64,000 nt of DNA from UBA5436 sp050951845 (GTDB taxonomy: Bacteria > Bacillota > Clostridia > Saccharofermentanales > DTU023). The stretch is taken from the NCBI GenBank assembly GCA_050951845.1, contig JBMNJV010000001.1, positions 372,001 through 436,000 of the forward strand, in the 5' to 3' direction. The first letter of the stretch is position 1. Each line of letters opens with the position of its first letter. Shown in pieces: positions 52,926-61,286 of the stretch. The position numbers were made by a program, and so were the translations under genes. The notes below the pieces were generated by a model that was not told where the DNA came from, ran no database searches, and saw nothing but the letters and a program-made list of their open reading frames with translations.

Positions 52926-54140
52926 TTAATTCAACATTTCTTGTCCGCCTGAAACAGGAAGAGCCTGACCGGTTTCATTTTCTTGTTCAACTAAATAGCA
53001 GACTGCTTTTCCTAAATCTTCCGGTTGAACTCCTTTACGCATCGGAACAAGTCCCAGATAGTGTTCGCGAACATCCTCGACTGTCTTGGCTCCTTTAACT
53101 TTACCGGATTTAAGGTATTGAACATAAAGTCCGTTTACGGGATCCGTCCATAACGGACCGTCAAGATTGTTGCCCGGACAAATTGCATTAACTTTAATAT
53201 TAAAATCTGCCAATTCAAGAGCAAAACTTTGAGTTAAGCCGATACCGCCGAATTTACTGCCGGCATAGGCTGAATTATTTTTACTGCCGATCAAGCCTGA
53301 TTTGGAATTGATTTGAATAATATCCATCCAATACTCAGGATTGGTTTGATGCTGGATTTTCATAATTTTTGAAGCATATTTTACTAAAATGAAATATGCA
53401 TTGTAATTAATTGTAGTTACCAAATTGAAGTCTTGCACACTCAATTCGTCCACATTGCCTGCCCGGACTATTCCTGCGTTTGAAATCAAAACATCGAGTC
53501 CGCCATAATAGGCAACAGCTAATTTCAAAGCAGTCTGGACATCTTCTTCATCCGCGACATTGATTTTAACGGGTATGGCTGTACCGTTACCGAATTCCGC
53601 ATTAAATTCTTCCGCAGTTAAGGCTGCACCTTCACCGTTGAGATCTGCAATGATAACATAAGCACCTTTTTTGATAATGTCTGAAGCAATCCCTTTGCCC
53701 AAGCCTTGAGCCGCACCTGTAACAAAGCAAACTTTATTATAAACGGAAGGTGCAAAACGCGGCAAATCTTTAGTTGCCTGAGCTAAGTCGGCATCAATCC
53801 GACCTGTTGCAATTAAATAATTGGTTTGCGCACTCTCAAGATCTTCACCGATGCAGAAAACAATATCGTTATTAAGAACTACATAAGCGGGATCTGGTTG
53901 CTGACCGGAAAACGACTTTGCATAAGCTGTGACGGGGCAGTCTTGATCGGTCAGATTAAGAGTTGCTTCGGGCTTCAAATTTAATGATTCATTATAGGGA
54001 TATGACTGGACAATGGATCTTCTGCTCTTGTCTTTTCTAAGCATCCTGATGACCGGAGCATATTGCAGAATCAGGTCAATTTGTTCATTTGAGAAATTTT
54101 GATATTGAGTGAGATAATCATTGAAAGAAATTGTTGTCAT
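52926..54140 (-). CDS. Short-chain dehydrogenase with N-terminal extension (sorbitol-6-phosphate or RhaD-type SDR-like)
   Basis: 404-residue protein. Residues about 135-400 form a classical SDR domain: NAD motif VTGAAQGLGKGIA, SNAG in DVLISNAGIVRAG, catalytic Ser in INSKSGLIGSKNN, Tyr and Lys in YAGSKFGGIG, and the end GQALPVSGGQEM. The first 130 residues are an unusual extension without a recognised motif. The C-terminal half resembles the dehydrogenase part of bifunctional rhamnulose-1-phosphate aldolase/dehydrogenases and sorbitol-6-phosphate dehydrogenases, but no class II aldolase domain is present. AAGGAGA precedes the ATG on the minus strand. Probably oxidises a sugar-derived alcohol or lactaldehyde; substrate uncertain. 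Confidence 0.83.
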   Translation of the reverse strand: MTTISFNDYLTQYQNFSNEQIDLILQYAPVIRMLRKDKSRRSIVQSYPYNESLNLKPEATLNLTDQDCPVTAYAKSFSGQQPDPAYVVLNNDIVFCIGEDLESAQTNYLIATGRIDADLAQATKDLPRFAPSVYNKVCFVTGAAQGLGKGIASDIIKKGAYVIIADLNGEGAALTAEEFNAEFGNGTAIPVKINVADEEDVQTALKLAVAYYGGLDVLISNAGIVRAGNVDELSVQDFNLVTTINYNAYFILVKYASKIMKIQHQTNPEYWMDIIQINSKSGLIGSKNNSAYAGSKFGGIGLTQSFALELADFNIKVNAICPGNNLDGPLWTDPVNGLYVQYLKSGKVKGAKTVEDVREHYLGLVPMRKGVQPEDLGKAVCYLVEQENETGQALPVSGGQEMLN

Positions 54141-54293
54141 TAGTTGATCTCCTTTTCCTAATTAACTGTCTAATATGTTATATTAATATTATACAAACAT
54201 AAAATAATTTGTGCGTATTCTTTAAAAATAGTCTAGCACATAATTAGGTTTGTTGTTCTATTTATATTGAAAATTTTTTTGTGAGGTGTCTTT

Positions 54294-55538
54294 ATGGCAA
54301 AAATTCTTGAATTACTTAATCAAAATTCGTCTGAACAACGTTTGTCGGAATTGCAGCAAGTTGCAAAGAAGATTGATTTTCCGAAACGTGATCCGCGTTA
54401 TATTAACAACCACATTCACACAATTTACTCGTTTTCGCCCTATTCTCCGACTGCTGCAGTTTATGCTTCGGCGAAAGCCGGTCTGTGTACGGCGGGAATT
54501 ATCGATCATGACAGCATTGCCGGGGCAAGTGAATTTTTGGCGGCAGCCGAAATTTTGAATTTGCCGGCGACTTGCGGCTTTGAATTAAGAGTTACATGGC
54601 AGGACAGTCCGTTCGGTAAACAGCGAATTAATAATCCGGATCAGAACGGGGTTGCTTACATGACAATGCAAGGAGTTGCAGCTAAATATTTTCCGAAGAT
54701 AGAAGAATTTCTGATTCCCTTGCGTGAGCAGCGCAATCAAAGAAATATCAAAATGATTGAAAAATTAAATCAGAAATTGTCGCAAGATATGCAAATAGAT
54801 TTTGCCCAAGATGTAGTGCCCTTATCGGAATTTGCAGATGGCGGCAGCATTACGGAAAGACATTTAATGTATGCTTTTGCCAAGAAAATATCAGAAAAAC
54901 GGGGCAAAGGCGAACCGACAATTCAGTTTTTACAAGAACAAGGAATTGAATTATCCGCAGGTGACCTCAAAAAACTGCAAGATGTGGATTACGATTTTTA
55001 TGAATATGATGTCCTGGGTATTCTTAAAGCCTCCTTTATACCTCAAATCTATATTGATGCAGATGAAGAATTATGTACAATTGATCAATTTGTTCAATTA
55101 GGCAAAGAAATTGAGGGAATTGCCTGTTATGCCTATTTGGGTGATGTTACGGATTCCGTTACCGGTGATAAAGCGGCTCAGGCTTTTGAGGATTCTTATT
55201 TAGATGAATTGTTTGAATTTCTGGATGAAAAAGGAATCAACGCAGTAACCTACATGCCGGCTCGTAATACACCGGAGCAGATAGCCAGATTAAAAAAATT
55301 ATGTGTGGCGCATAATAAATTTCAAATATCAGGTGAAGATATAAATTCACCGCGTCAGGATTTTATTTGCTATGCAATGGAAAATCCGGAATTCAGTAAT
55401 TTAATTGATTCTACCTGGGCTTTAATAGCTCATGAAAAAGAAGCTGAACAAGGATCGGGCGAGACTTTTTTTGCTGAGTCAATTATTAAACGTTTCCCCA
55501 TAGTTGAAGATCGTGTTGCTTATTTTAAAACAAAATAA
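54294..55538 (+). CDS. PHP-domain metal-dependent phosphoesterase
   Basis: 414-residue protein with an N-terminal PHP domain: NNHIHTIYSFSPYSPTAAVYAS (metal His-X-His), AGIIDHDSIAGASEFLAAAEIL and CGFELRVTW (about 37-100), and a late QISGEDINSPRQDF in the place where PHP proteins have GxDxH, with Asn instead of His. PHP enzymes hydrolyse phosphoesters (histidinol phosphate, nucleotides, small sugar phosphates). Here it is divergent from the SDR gene and 115 bp before an FGGY kinase, so a sugar-phosphate phosphatase role is possible. GAGGTG precedes the ATG. Confidence 0.83.
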   Translation: MAKILELLNQNSSEQRLSELQQVAKKIDFPKRDPRYINNHIHTIYSFSPYSPTAAVYASAKAGLCTAGIIDHDSIAGASEFLAAAEILNLPATCGFELRVTWQDSPFGKQRINNPDQNGVAYMTMQGVAAKYFPKIEEFLIPLREQRNQRNIKMIEKLNQKLSQDMQIDFAQDVVPLSEFADGGSITERHLMYAFAKKISEKRGKGEPTIQFLQEQGIELSAGDLKKLQDVDYDFYEYDVLGILKASFIPQIYIDADEELCTIDQFVQLGKEIEGIACYAYLGDVTDSVTGDKAAQAFEDSYLDELFEFLDEKGINAVTYMPARNTPEQIARLKKLCVAHNKFQISGEDINSPRQDFICYAMENPEFSNLIDSTWALIAHEKEAEQGSGETFFAESIIKRFPIVEDRVAYFKTK

Positions 55539-55653
55539 GTTTTTGGAAATGCGAAAATAGTTACCATAGCAGTAAGATGAAAACTAAAATGAAATTCACA
55601 TTCGTTTAATGTGTTATCAGCGAAAAACTATAAGATAAGGTAGAGGTGTTGAA

Positions 55654-57141
55654 ATGAAATATTTTATAGCACATGATTTAGGAACTTCAGGTCTGAAGAG
55701 CAGTTTATTTTCCGCAGATGGCGAATTGGTAAAAAGTGTGATCCAAGAATATGAAGCCAATTTCAGAGGACGTGAGGCGACACAGAATCCGGAGATTCTG
55801 CTCAGTGCGGTTTTAACCGGTTCACGTCAATTGGCAGAAACAGTAGAAGCGAAAGATATTTTAGCTTTATCCTTCAGTGCGCAAATGAATGCCTGTTTGC
55901 TGATTGATAAAAATGGAAATCCTTTGCATGATACTTTTATTTGGGCTGATACCAGAGCGGAACAACAAGCTCAGGAACTAATAGCAAAATTGGGTTTTGA
56001 TTATATCTATGAACTGACAGGAAATCGGCCCAGTGCCAATTACAGTCTGTATAAATTGATGTGGATTCGTGATAATTGGCCGGATATTTATAATTCTGCT
56101 GATAAAATGTTGCAGGCAAAAGATTATGTCAGTTTTAAGCTGACCGGCAGAATCACAACCGATCATTCGGATGCTTCAGGTACCGGTGCTTATGATATTA
56201 ACCGGGGTCAATGGTCGGCTGAGCTTATTGAAACAGCCGGAGTTTCTCCGAAATTGTTTCCGGAGATAATTAATTCGATTGAACCTGTGGGAGAGCTTTT
56301 ACCGGAAATGGCAGAAAAAATGGGGCTTTCTCCGCAAACACTGGTTGTGGCAGGTGGCGGTGACGGACCTTGTGCTACGGTCGGTGCCGGTTGTGTCAAT
56401 AGTGATGAATTTTATTTAACTTACGGAACTTCTGCCTGGATCGGCGGTACCACCGATCAACCTGTATTTGATCCGGATCGTGCCTTGTTCTGTTTTGCCC
56501 ATATTATTCCCGATAAATTTATGCCGCTCGGTACAATGCAGGCTGCCGGCACTTCATATAAATATCTGCGCATTTTATTCGAGGATGAATCTTTGTCTGC
56601 CAAAGAATATGATCAGCTTGCAGCTGAAATCAAACCGGGATCGGACGGTTTACTATTCTTGCCGTATTTAATCGGTGAGAGAAGTCCGATTTGGAATCCG
56701 AGAGCAAGCGGGGCATTTATCGGGATGCGAACAACCCATCAAAAACCGGCTTATATCCGGGCGGTTTTAGAAGGAATTGCTTTCAATTTGGAATGGATTT
56801 TGCAATCTTTTCGCAAATCAAAACAAATCGAGCGCATGGTTATAACCGGTGGCGGAGCAATCTCCCCGATTTTACGCCAAATTTTTGCTGACATATTCAA
56901 TGTGGAATTTATTGTTCCGGAAAATATCCAAGAGAGTACCAGTATTGCCGCTGCGATTATGGCAGGGATCGGCTGTGGTTATTATAAAGATTTTACCTGC
57001 TTGGGCAAATTTTTGAAAATGAAACAAAAGACAACGCCAATTTCTGAAAACGTAAAAATCTATGATAAGTTCAAGCCATTGTTTAAGAATAGCTATTTAG
57101 GTTTACAAAATGTAATGAACGAACTGGAAGATTTACGCTAA
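55654..57141 (+). CDS. FGGY-family carbohydrate kinase (xylulokinase-like)
   Basis: 495-residue FGGY kinase: FIAHDLGTSGLKSSLFSADG, FSAQMNACLLIDKNG (not the xylulokinase GQMHG), FIWADTRAEQQAQ, AKDYVSFKLTGRITTDHSDASGTG, catalytic Asp237 in GGGDGPCATVG, ITGGGAISPILRQIFADIF. Specificity differs from true XylB at the ketose site. GGTAGAGG precedes the ATG. With the PHP phosphatase upstream it may act on a ketose or a polyol that the SDR and kinase exchange. Substrate unknown. Confidence 0.84.
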   Translation: MKYFIAHDLGTSGLKSSLFSADGELVKSVIQEYEANFRGREATQNPEILLSAVLTGSRQLAETVEAKDILALSFSAQMNACLLIDKNGNPLHDTFIWADTRAEQQAQELIAKLGFDYIYELTGNRPSANYSLYKLMWIRDNWPDIYNSADKMLQAKDYVSFKLTGRITTDHSDASGTGAYDINRGQWSAELIETAGVSPKLFPEIINSIEPVGELLPEMAEKMGLSPQTLVVAGGGDGPCATVGAGCVNSDEFYLTYGTSAWIGGTTDQPVFDPDRALFCFAHIIPDKFMPLGTMQAAGTSYKYLRILFEDESLSAKEYDQLAAEIKPGSDGLLFLPYLIGERSPIWNPRASGAFIGMRTTHQKPAYIRAVLEGIAFNLEWILQSFRKSKQIERMVITGGGAISPILRQIFADIFNVEFIVPENIQESTSIAAAIMAGIGCGYYKDFTCLGKFLKMKQKTTPISENVKIYDKFKPLFKNSYLGLQNVMNELEDLR

Positions 57142-57227
57142 TTGTTTTTAAAATCGTATTTGGTGTTAACAATAAAAGAGGAATATCAAATTTAGTTGTC
57201 TGTAAGTAAACTAATTGAAAGAAAAGA

Positions 57228-57256
57228 TTGACAAGTAAAGCAAGGTCATATAGAAT
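57228..57256 (+). promoter_or_regulatory. Strong promoter before the DeoR gene
   Basis: Perfect TTGACA (57228-57233), 17-bp spacer, TAGAAT (57251-57256). Best promoter match in the window; start near 57263 leaves a leader of about 100 bases, very A-rich. Confidence 0.75.
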
Positions 57257-57365
57257 AAACGAAAGTGAATCGAAAGCAAAAAGAAAGTTTACATTAATTT
57301 AACGCAAACAAAACAAAACAAACAAAAACCAAAAGCGTATTCGTGATTTTGTATGAAAGCGGTAT

Positions 57366-58187
57366 ATGTCACAAAATATTAAAAATTTTTCACAGGCGGA
57401 GCGGCGCCAGCAAATTATTCAAAAATTAAAACTTGACGGTAATGTCAGGGTTTCCGATTTAAGTGAATTATTATCAACTTCCGAAGTGACAATTCGCAGT
57501 GATTTAGCCGAATTGGAAAATTCCGGAATTCTGCAAAGAGTTCATGGCGGAGCAGTTCAAACCGTCAGAAATTATTATGCTCTTAATGCATCGGAACGTC
57601 TGGAAGAACGCAAAAATGAAAAATTACAAATGGCGGAAATTGTAGCAAATTTAGTTCGTGACGGAGATAATATTATTATTAATTCAGGCAGTACTTGCTA
57701 TTATATCGCTTTAGAATTAAGACAAAAAAAGAATTTACGTATAATTACTCATTCGATTCAAGTTTCGGAAATTTTTGCTGAGGATCAGGATATTGAAGTT
57801 ATCTTGTTGGGTGGCCTGCTCAATTATCAATATATGTTCACCCATGGTGATGACACAATGCATCAATTAAATAAATATCAGGTTGACAAAGCGATTCTTT
57901 CTGCAGACGGAATTGATTTTGATAACGGAATCACGACGTATCATCATGAAGTTGCCGATTTGTGTAATCGGATGTTGATGCGTGCCTCGCTTGCAATTGT
58001 TGCAGCAGATAATTCAAAAATCGGACATACGGCTTTTTCACAAGTTTCGGATTTGGAAGCGATTGATTATTTAGTCACTGATAAACAATTAAAACAAAAG
58101 GATTTGCGTCAATTTGAAAAGTTAGGTATTGAAGTGCTTGCTTCAGAACAGAACAAACAACCGATAAATAATAAAGCGGAATTTTAA
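57366..58187 (+). CDS. DeoR-family transcriptional regulator
   Basis: 273-residue repressor: winged helix-turn-helix (about 8-65: ERRQQIIQKLKLDGNVRVSDLSELLSTSEVTIRSDLAELENSGILQRVHGGA) and a phosphosugar-sensing domain (about 75-255: IINSGSTCYYIALEL, VILLGGLLNYQYMFTHGD, KAILSADGIDFDNGITTY, IVAADNSKIGHTAFSQV). DeoR proteins bind phosphorylated sugars. Its ribosome site is weak (GAAAGCGG), perhaps keeping its level low. It lies between the FGGY kinase and the oxoacid dehydrogenase operon and may control either; no obvious direct operator is identified. Confidence 0.9.
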   Translation: MSQNIKNFSQAERRQQIIQKLKLDGNVRVSDLSELLSTSEVTIRSDLAELENSGILQRVHGGAVQTVRNYYALNASERLEERKNEKLQMAEIVANLVRDGDNIIINSGSTCYYIALELRQKKNLRIITHSIQVSEIFAEDQDIEVILLGGLLNYQYMFTHGDDTMHQLNKYQVDKAILSADGIDFDNGITTYHHEVADLCNRMLMRASLAIVAADNSKIGHTAFSQVSDLEAIDYLVTDKQLKQKDLRQFEKLGIEVLASEQNKQPINNKAEF

Positions 58188-58289
58188 TGAATAAAATAAT
58201 TTAACAAAATCATAAACTAAATTGAATCTAAATATAGATTAATATATAGAAAGATAAATAAAATTATTAATTAACAAGGGGGCAAAGAA

Positions 58290-59705
58290 ATGGCAGTAGC
58301 GGTAATAATGCCAAGACAAGGGCAATCAGTAGAAAGCTGTATCATAGGAGAATGGCATGTATCAAAAGGCGATAAAGTAAGCGCCGGCGATAAACTATTT
58401 ACTTATGAAACAGACAAAGCGACGTTTGATGAAGAATCACCGGCCGATGGGGAGATCATAGCAGTATTCTTCGAAGAAGGCGATGATGTACCGTGTTTAT
58501 TGAATGTATTGGTAATCGGTGAAGCGGGAGAAAGCTGGGAAGAATATATTCCAGAGGGAGCGACGGTTGACGGAGCAGGAGCAAGTGTTGCAACGACAGA
58601 AGCAGAACCGGCAGCAGAAGTTGCAGCAACAGCGGAAGCAGCGCCGGCAGCAGCAACTGTAGCAGTGGCACCGAGTGTTGCGGGCGAACATCCTGTAAGT
58701 CCCAGAGCAAAAGGTTTGGCAGCCAAGCATAATGTAGATTTAAGAATGACGGCAGCGAGCGGACCGAACGGCAGAATCATTGAAAGAGATGTGGAAGCAG
58801 CAATCGCAGCCGGCTTGGTAGCAACAACGGCAGCCGGTCAGGATTATGCGGCTGGTATCGCAGGCAGCGGAATCGGCGGAGCAGTTCGTGTGGAAGATCT
58901 GTCAAAATTACCTGAATTACAAACACTGGAAGGTGCGGCATTAGTAGACCAGGCAGTATTAAGTCTTGATGAAGCGGAATATACCGACGATAAGATTACG
59001 AATATCCGCAAGGTAATTGCCCGTTCAATGCATGCTTCTCTGGCAGAAATGGCACAGCTTACCTTGAATGCCTCATTCGACGCAAGTAATATTTTAGCCT
59101 GGAGAAATCGTCTGAAAGCATTGAAAGAAAAAGGCATGGACGAGAAACTGGGCTTGGCGATTCTGCAACGCGTACCGACGATCAACGATATCATCCTCTA
59201 TGCAGTATCGAGAACAGTTAAAAAATATCCTGACTGTAATGCCCATTACCTGGCAGATGAGAATATCTTCCGTCATTTCAATCGTGTACACCTGGGAGTA
59301 GCGGTGGATACACCCCGTGGTTTAATGGTACCTGTAGTACGTAATGCAGATCTGAAATCGATCAGTCAAATTTCGGCCGAGGCAAGAGACTTGGCACTGC
59401 AATGTATGGAGGGATCAATCAATCCCGACAAACTATCGGGCAGCACGATTACGATTACAAATATGGGCAGATCCGGTGTCGAAAGTTTCACACCTGTAAT
59501 CAATCCGCCTGAAACCTGTATCGTAGGGGTATCTTCAACGTATGAGAAAGTCCGCAGCGGCAAAGACGGGGGACTTGAATTATACCCTGCAATGACCATC
59601 TCGTTAACGATAGATCACAGAGCTCTTGACGGAGCCCCTGGCGGAGTATTCTTACAAGCCTTGATTCAAACATTAGAAAACTTCGATCTTTTCTTGATGG
59701 GTTAA
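58290..59705 (+). CDS. 2-oxoacid dehydrogenase E2 (dihydrolipoyl acyltransferase)
   Basis: 471-residue E2: one lipoyl domain (1-80; lipoyl Lys43 in ETDKATFD), an Ala/Pro/Glu-rich linker (about 95-130), a peripheral-subunit-binding domain (about 133-170; SPRAKGLAAKHNVD, GPNGRIIERDV) and the catalytic acyltransferase core (about 235-471) with the DHRALDGAPGG motif holding the catalytic His and Asp. It carries acyl groups between E1 and CoA. First gene of the E2-E3-E1 cluster, preceded by AAGGGGGC; about 100 bp after DeoR. Could be pyruvate, acetoin or branched-chain type. Confidence 0.92.
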   Translation: MAVAVIMPRQGQSVESCIIGEWHVSKGDKVSAGDKLFTYETDKATFDEESPADGEIIAVFFEEGDDVPCLLNVLVIGEAGESWEEYIPEGATVDGAGASVATTEAEPAAEVAATAEAAPAAATVAVAPSVAGEHPVSPRAKGLAAKHNVDLRMTAASGPNGRIIERDVEAAIAAGLVATTAAGQDYAAGIAGSGIGGAVRVEDLSKLPELQTLEGAALVDQAVLSLDEAEYTDDKITNIRKVIARSMHASLAEMAQLTLNASFDASNILAWRNRLKALKEKGMDEKLGLAILQRVPTINDIILYAVSRTVKKYPDCNAHYLADENIFRHFNRVHLGVAVDTPRGLMVPVVRNADLKSISQISAEARDLALQCMEGSINPDKLSGSTITITNMGRSGVESFTPVINPPETCIVGVSSTYEKVRSGKDGGLELYPAMTISLTIDHRALDGAPGGVFLQALIQTLENFDLFLMG

Positions 59706-59809
59706 TGACAATCATTTAATGGGAAATCATTTGAAAAATTAGTGTAAAACAATTAGTAGAGCGGATTTATATTTATAAAATTATGAAACTAAGAAATAGA
59801 GGGTAATAT

Positions 59810-61171
59810 ATGTACGATGTATTAGTAATAGGTGGTGGTCCCGGCGGTTATTTAGCAGCCCAAAGAGCAGGTGAAAACGGATTGAAAGCCTGTCTGTTCG
59901 AAAAAAGAAATCTGGGCGGAGTTTGCTTAAATGAAGGATGTGTTCCATCTAAAGCACTTTTGAATTCAGCAAAAATTTATGAACATGCAGCTGACGGATC
60001 TGCTTACGGTGTTACGGCAGAAAATGCAAAAATCGACCAGGTGAAAGTAATCAAACGCAAAAACAAAGTAGTTAAAAAACTGGTCAGCGGTGTTGCAATG
60101 ACCATGAAGCGTAATAAAGTTGATGTTGTCGAAGCGAAAGCGACCATTAAAAGTCGCCGGAACGGCGTGATAACAGTTGAAGCCGACGGCAAAGAATATC
60201 AGGGAAAAAATCTGATTATCGCTTCCGGTTCCGAAGTTGTAAAACCGCCGATTGACGGTTTGCAAGAACAATTAGATAAAGGTTTTGTTTTAACCAGTCG
60301 TGAAATTTTAGACCTTGAAGTTATTCCGGAAAAAATGGTGATCGTCGGCGGCGGTGTAATCGGATTAGAGATGGCAAGTTATTTCCAAACGGCAGGCACA
60401 AAAGTTACCGTAATTGAAATGCTGGATCATATTGCCGGTACAGTCGATGCTGAATTAGGAAAATTGTTGCAAAAGAATTTTGAAGCGAAAGGCTTGGAAT
60501 TTAAATTGAATTCAACGGTTACCGGTTTTGGTGATAAATATGTTGAATATGAATACGAAGGCAAAAAAGAAAAAGTTGACGCGGATTATTGTTTGATTTC
60601 AATCGGCAGGCGTGCAGTCTCAGCAGATATCGGTTTAGAGAATATCGGTGTTGAATGTGATCGTGCCAATATTAAAGTAGATGATCAAATGTTAACCAAT
60701 GTCCCGAATGTATATGCGATCGGAGATGTAAACGGCAAATGGATGCTGGCCCATGCGGCATATCGTGAAGCGGAAGTTGCAATCAATACGATTCTCGGTA
60801 AAAAGGATGTGATGCGCTATGAGGCGATGCCATCAGTTTTATATACAAATCCTGAAATGTGTTTTGTCGGCGAATCAGAAGAAAGTGCCAAAGCCAAAGA
60901 TTTGGATTACAGAGCATTAACGCTTCCTCTGGCATATAGCGGTCGCTATGTTGCGGAAGTTGAAGGAGGCAACGGAGTGATCAAAATATTGGTCGATAAC
61001 AAACGTAATTATCTGATCGGAGCTCATATGTTAGGCAGTTATGCATCCGAATTAGTAACTCCCCTGGGCATGATGATTGAAAAGCAAATGACAATTAATG
61101 AAATCAAAGAATTTATCTTCCCGCATCCGACAGTCGGTGAAGTAATTCGCGAAGCAATTTTTGCCTTATAA
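59810..61171 (+). CDS. lpdA: Dihydrolipoamide dehydrogenase (E3)
   Basis: 453-residue FAD disulfide oxidoreductase: FAD motif VIGGGPGGYLAAQRAGENG at the start, redox disulfide Cys39/Cys44 in GGVCLNEGCVPSK, NAD motif VIVGGGVIGLEMASYFQTAG (about 180-200), AIGDVNGKWMLAHAAYREA and the catalytic HPTVGEV near the end. It reoxidises the lipoyl group of E2, giving NADH. GAGGG precedes the ATG; 104 bp after the E2 gene and 115 bp before E1. Confidence 0.94.
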   Translation: MYDVLVIGGGPGGYLAAQRAGENGLKACLFEKRNLGGVCLNEGCVPSKALLNSAKIYEHAADGSAYGVTAENAKIDQVKVIKRKNKVVKKLVSGVAMTMKRNKVDVVEAKATIKSRRNGVITVEADGKEYQGKNLIIASGSEVVKPPIDGLQEQLDKGFVLTSREILDLEVIPEKMVIVGGGVIGLEMASYFQTAGTKVTVIEMLDHIAGTVDAELGKLLQKNFEAKGLEFKLNSTVTGFGDKYVEYEYEGKKEKVDADYCLISIGRRAVSADIGLENIGVECDRANIKVDDQMLTNVPNVYAIGDVNGKWMLAHAAYREAEVAINTILGKKDVMRYEAMPSVLYTNPEMCFVGESEESAKAKDLDYRALTLPLAYSGRYVAEVEGGNGVIKILVDNKRNYLIGAHMLGSYASELVTPLGMMIEKQMTINEIKEFIFPHPTVGEVIREAIFAL

Positions 61172-61286
61172 AATGGACAGTTTAACACTGATAATTTTAG
61201 GATAAGAATTAAATTATATTATTTGGACCAGGAAAAATTAACAATACATAAATGAAAAACAATAGTATCAAATCAAGGAGAAGATC

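Noticed and set aside
58403..58780. 125-codon antisense frame across the E2 linker
   Set aside because: Produced by the GC-rich Ala-coding linker of E2; no start signal and the sense gene is certain.
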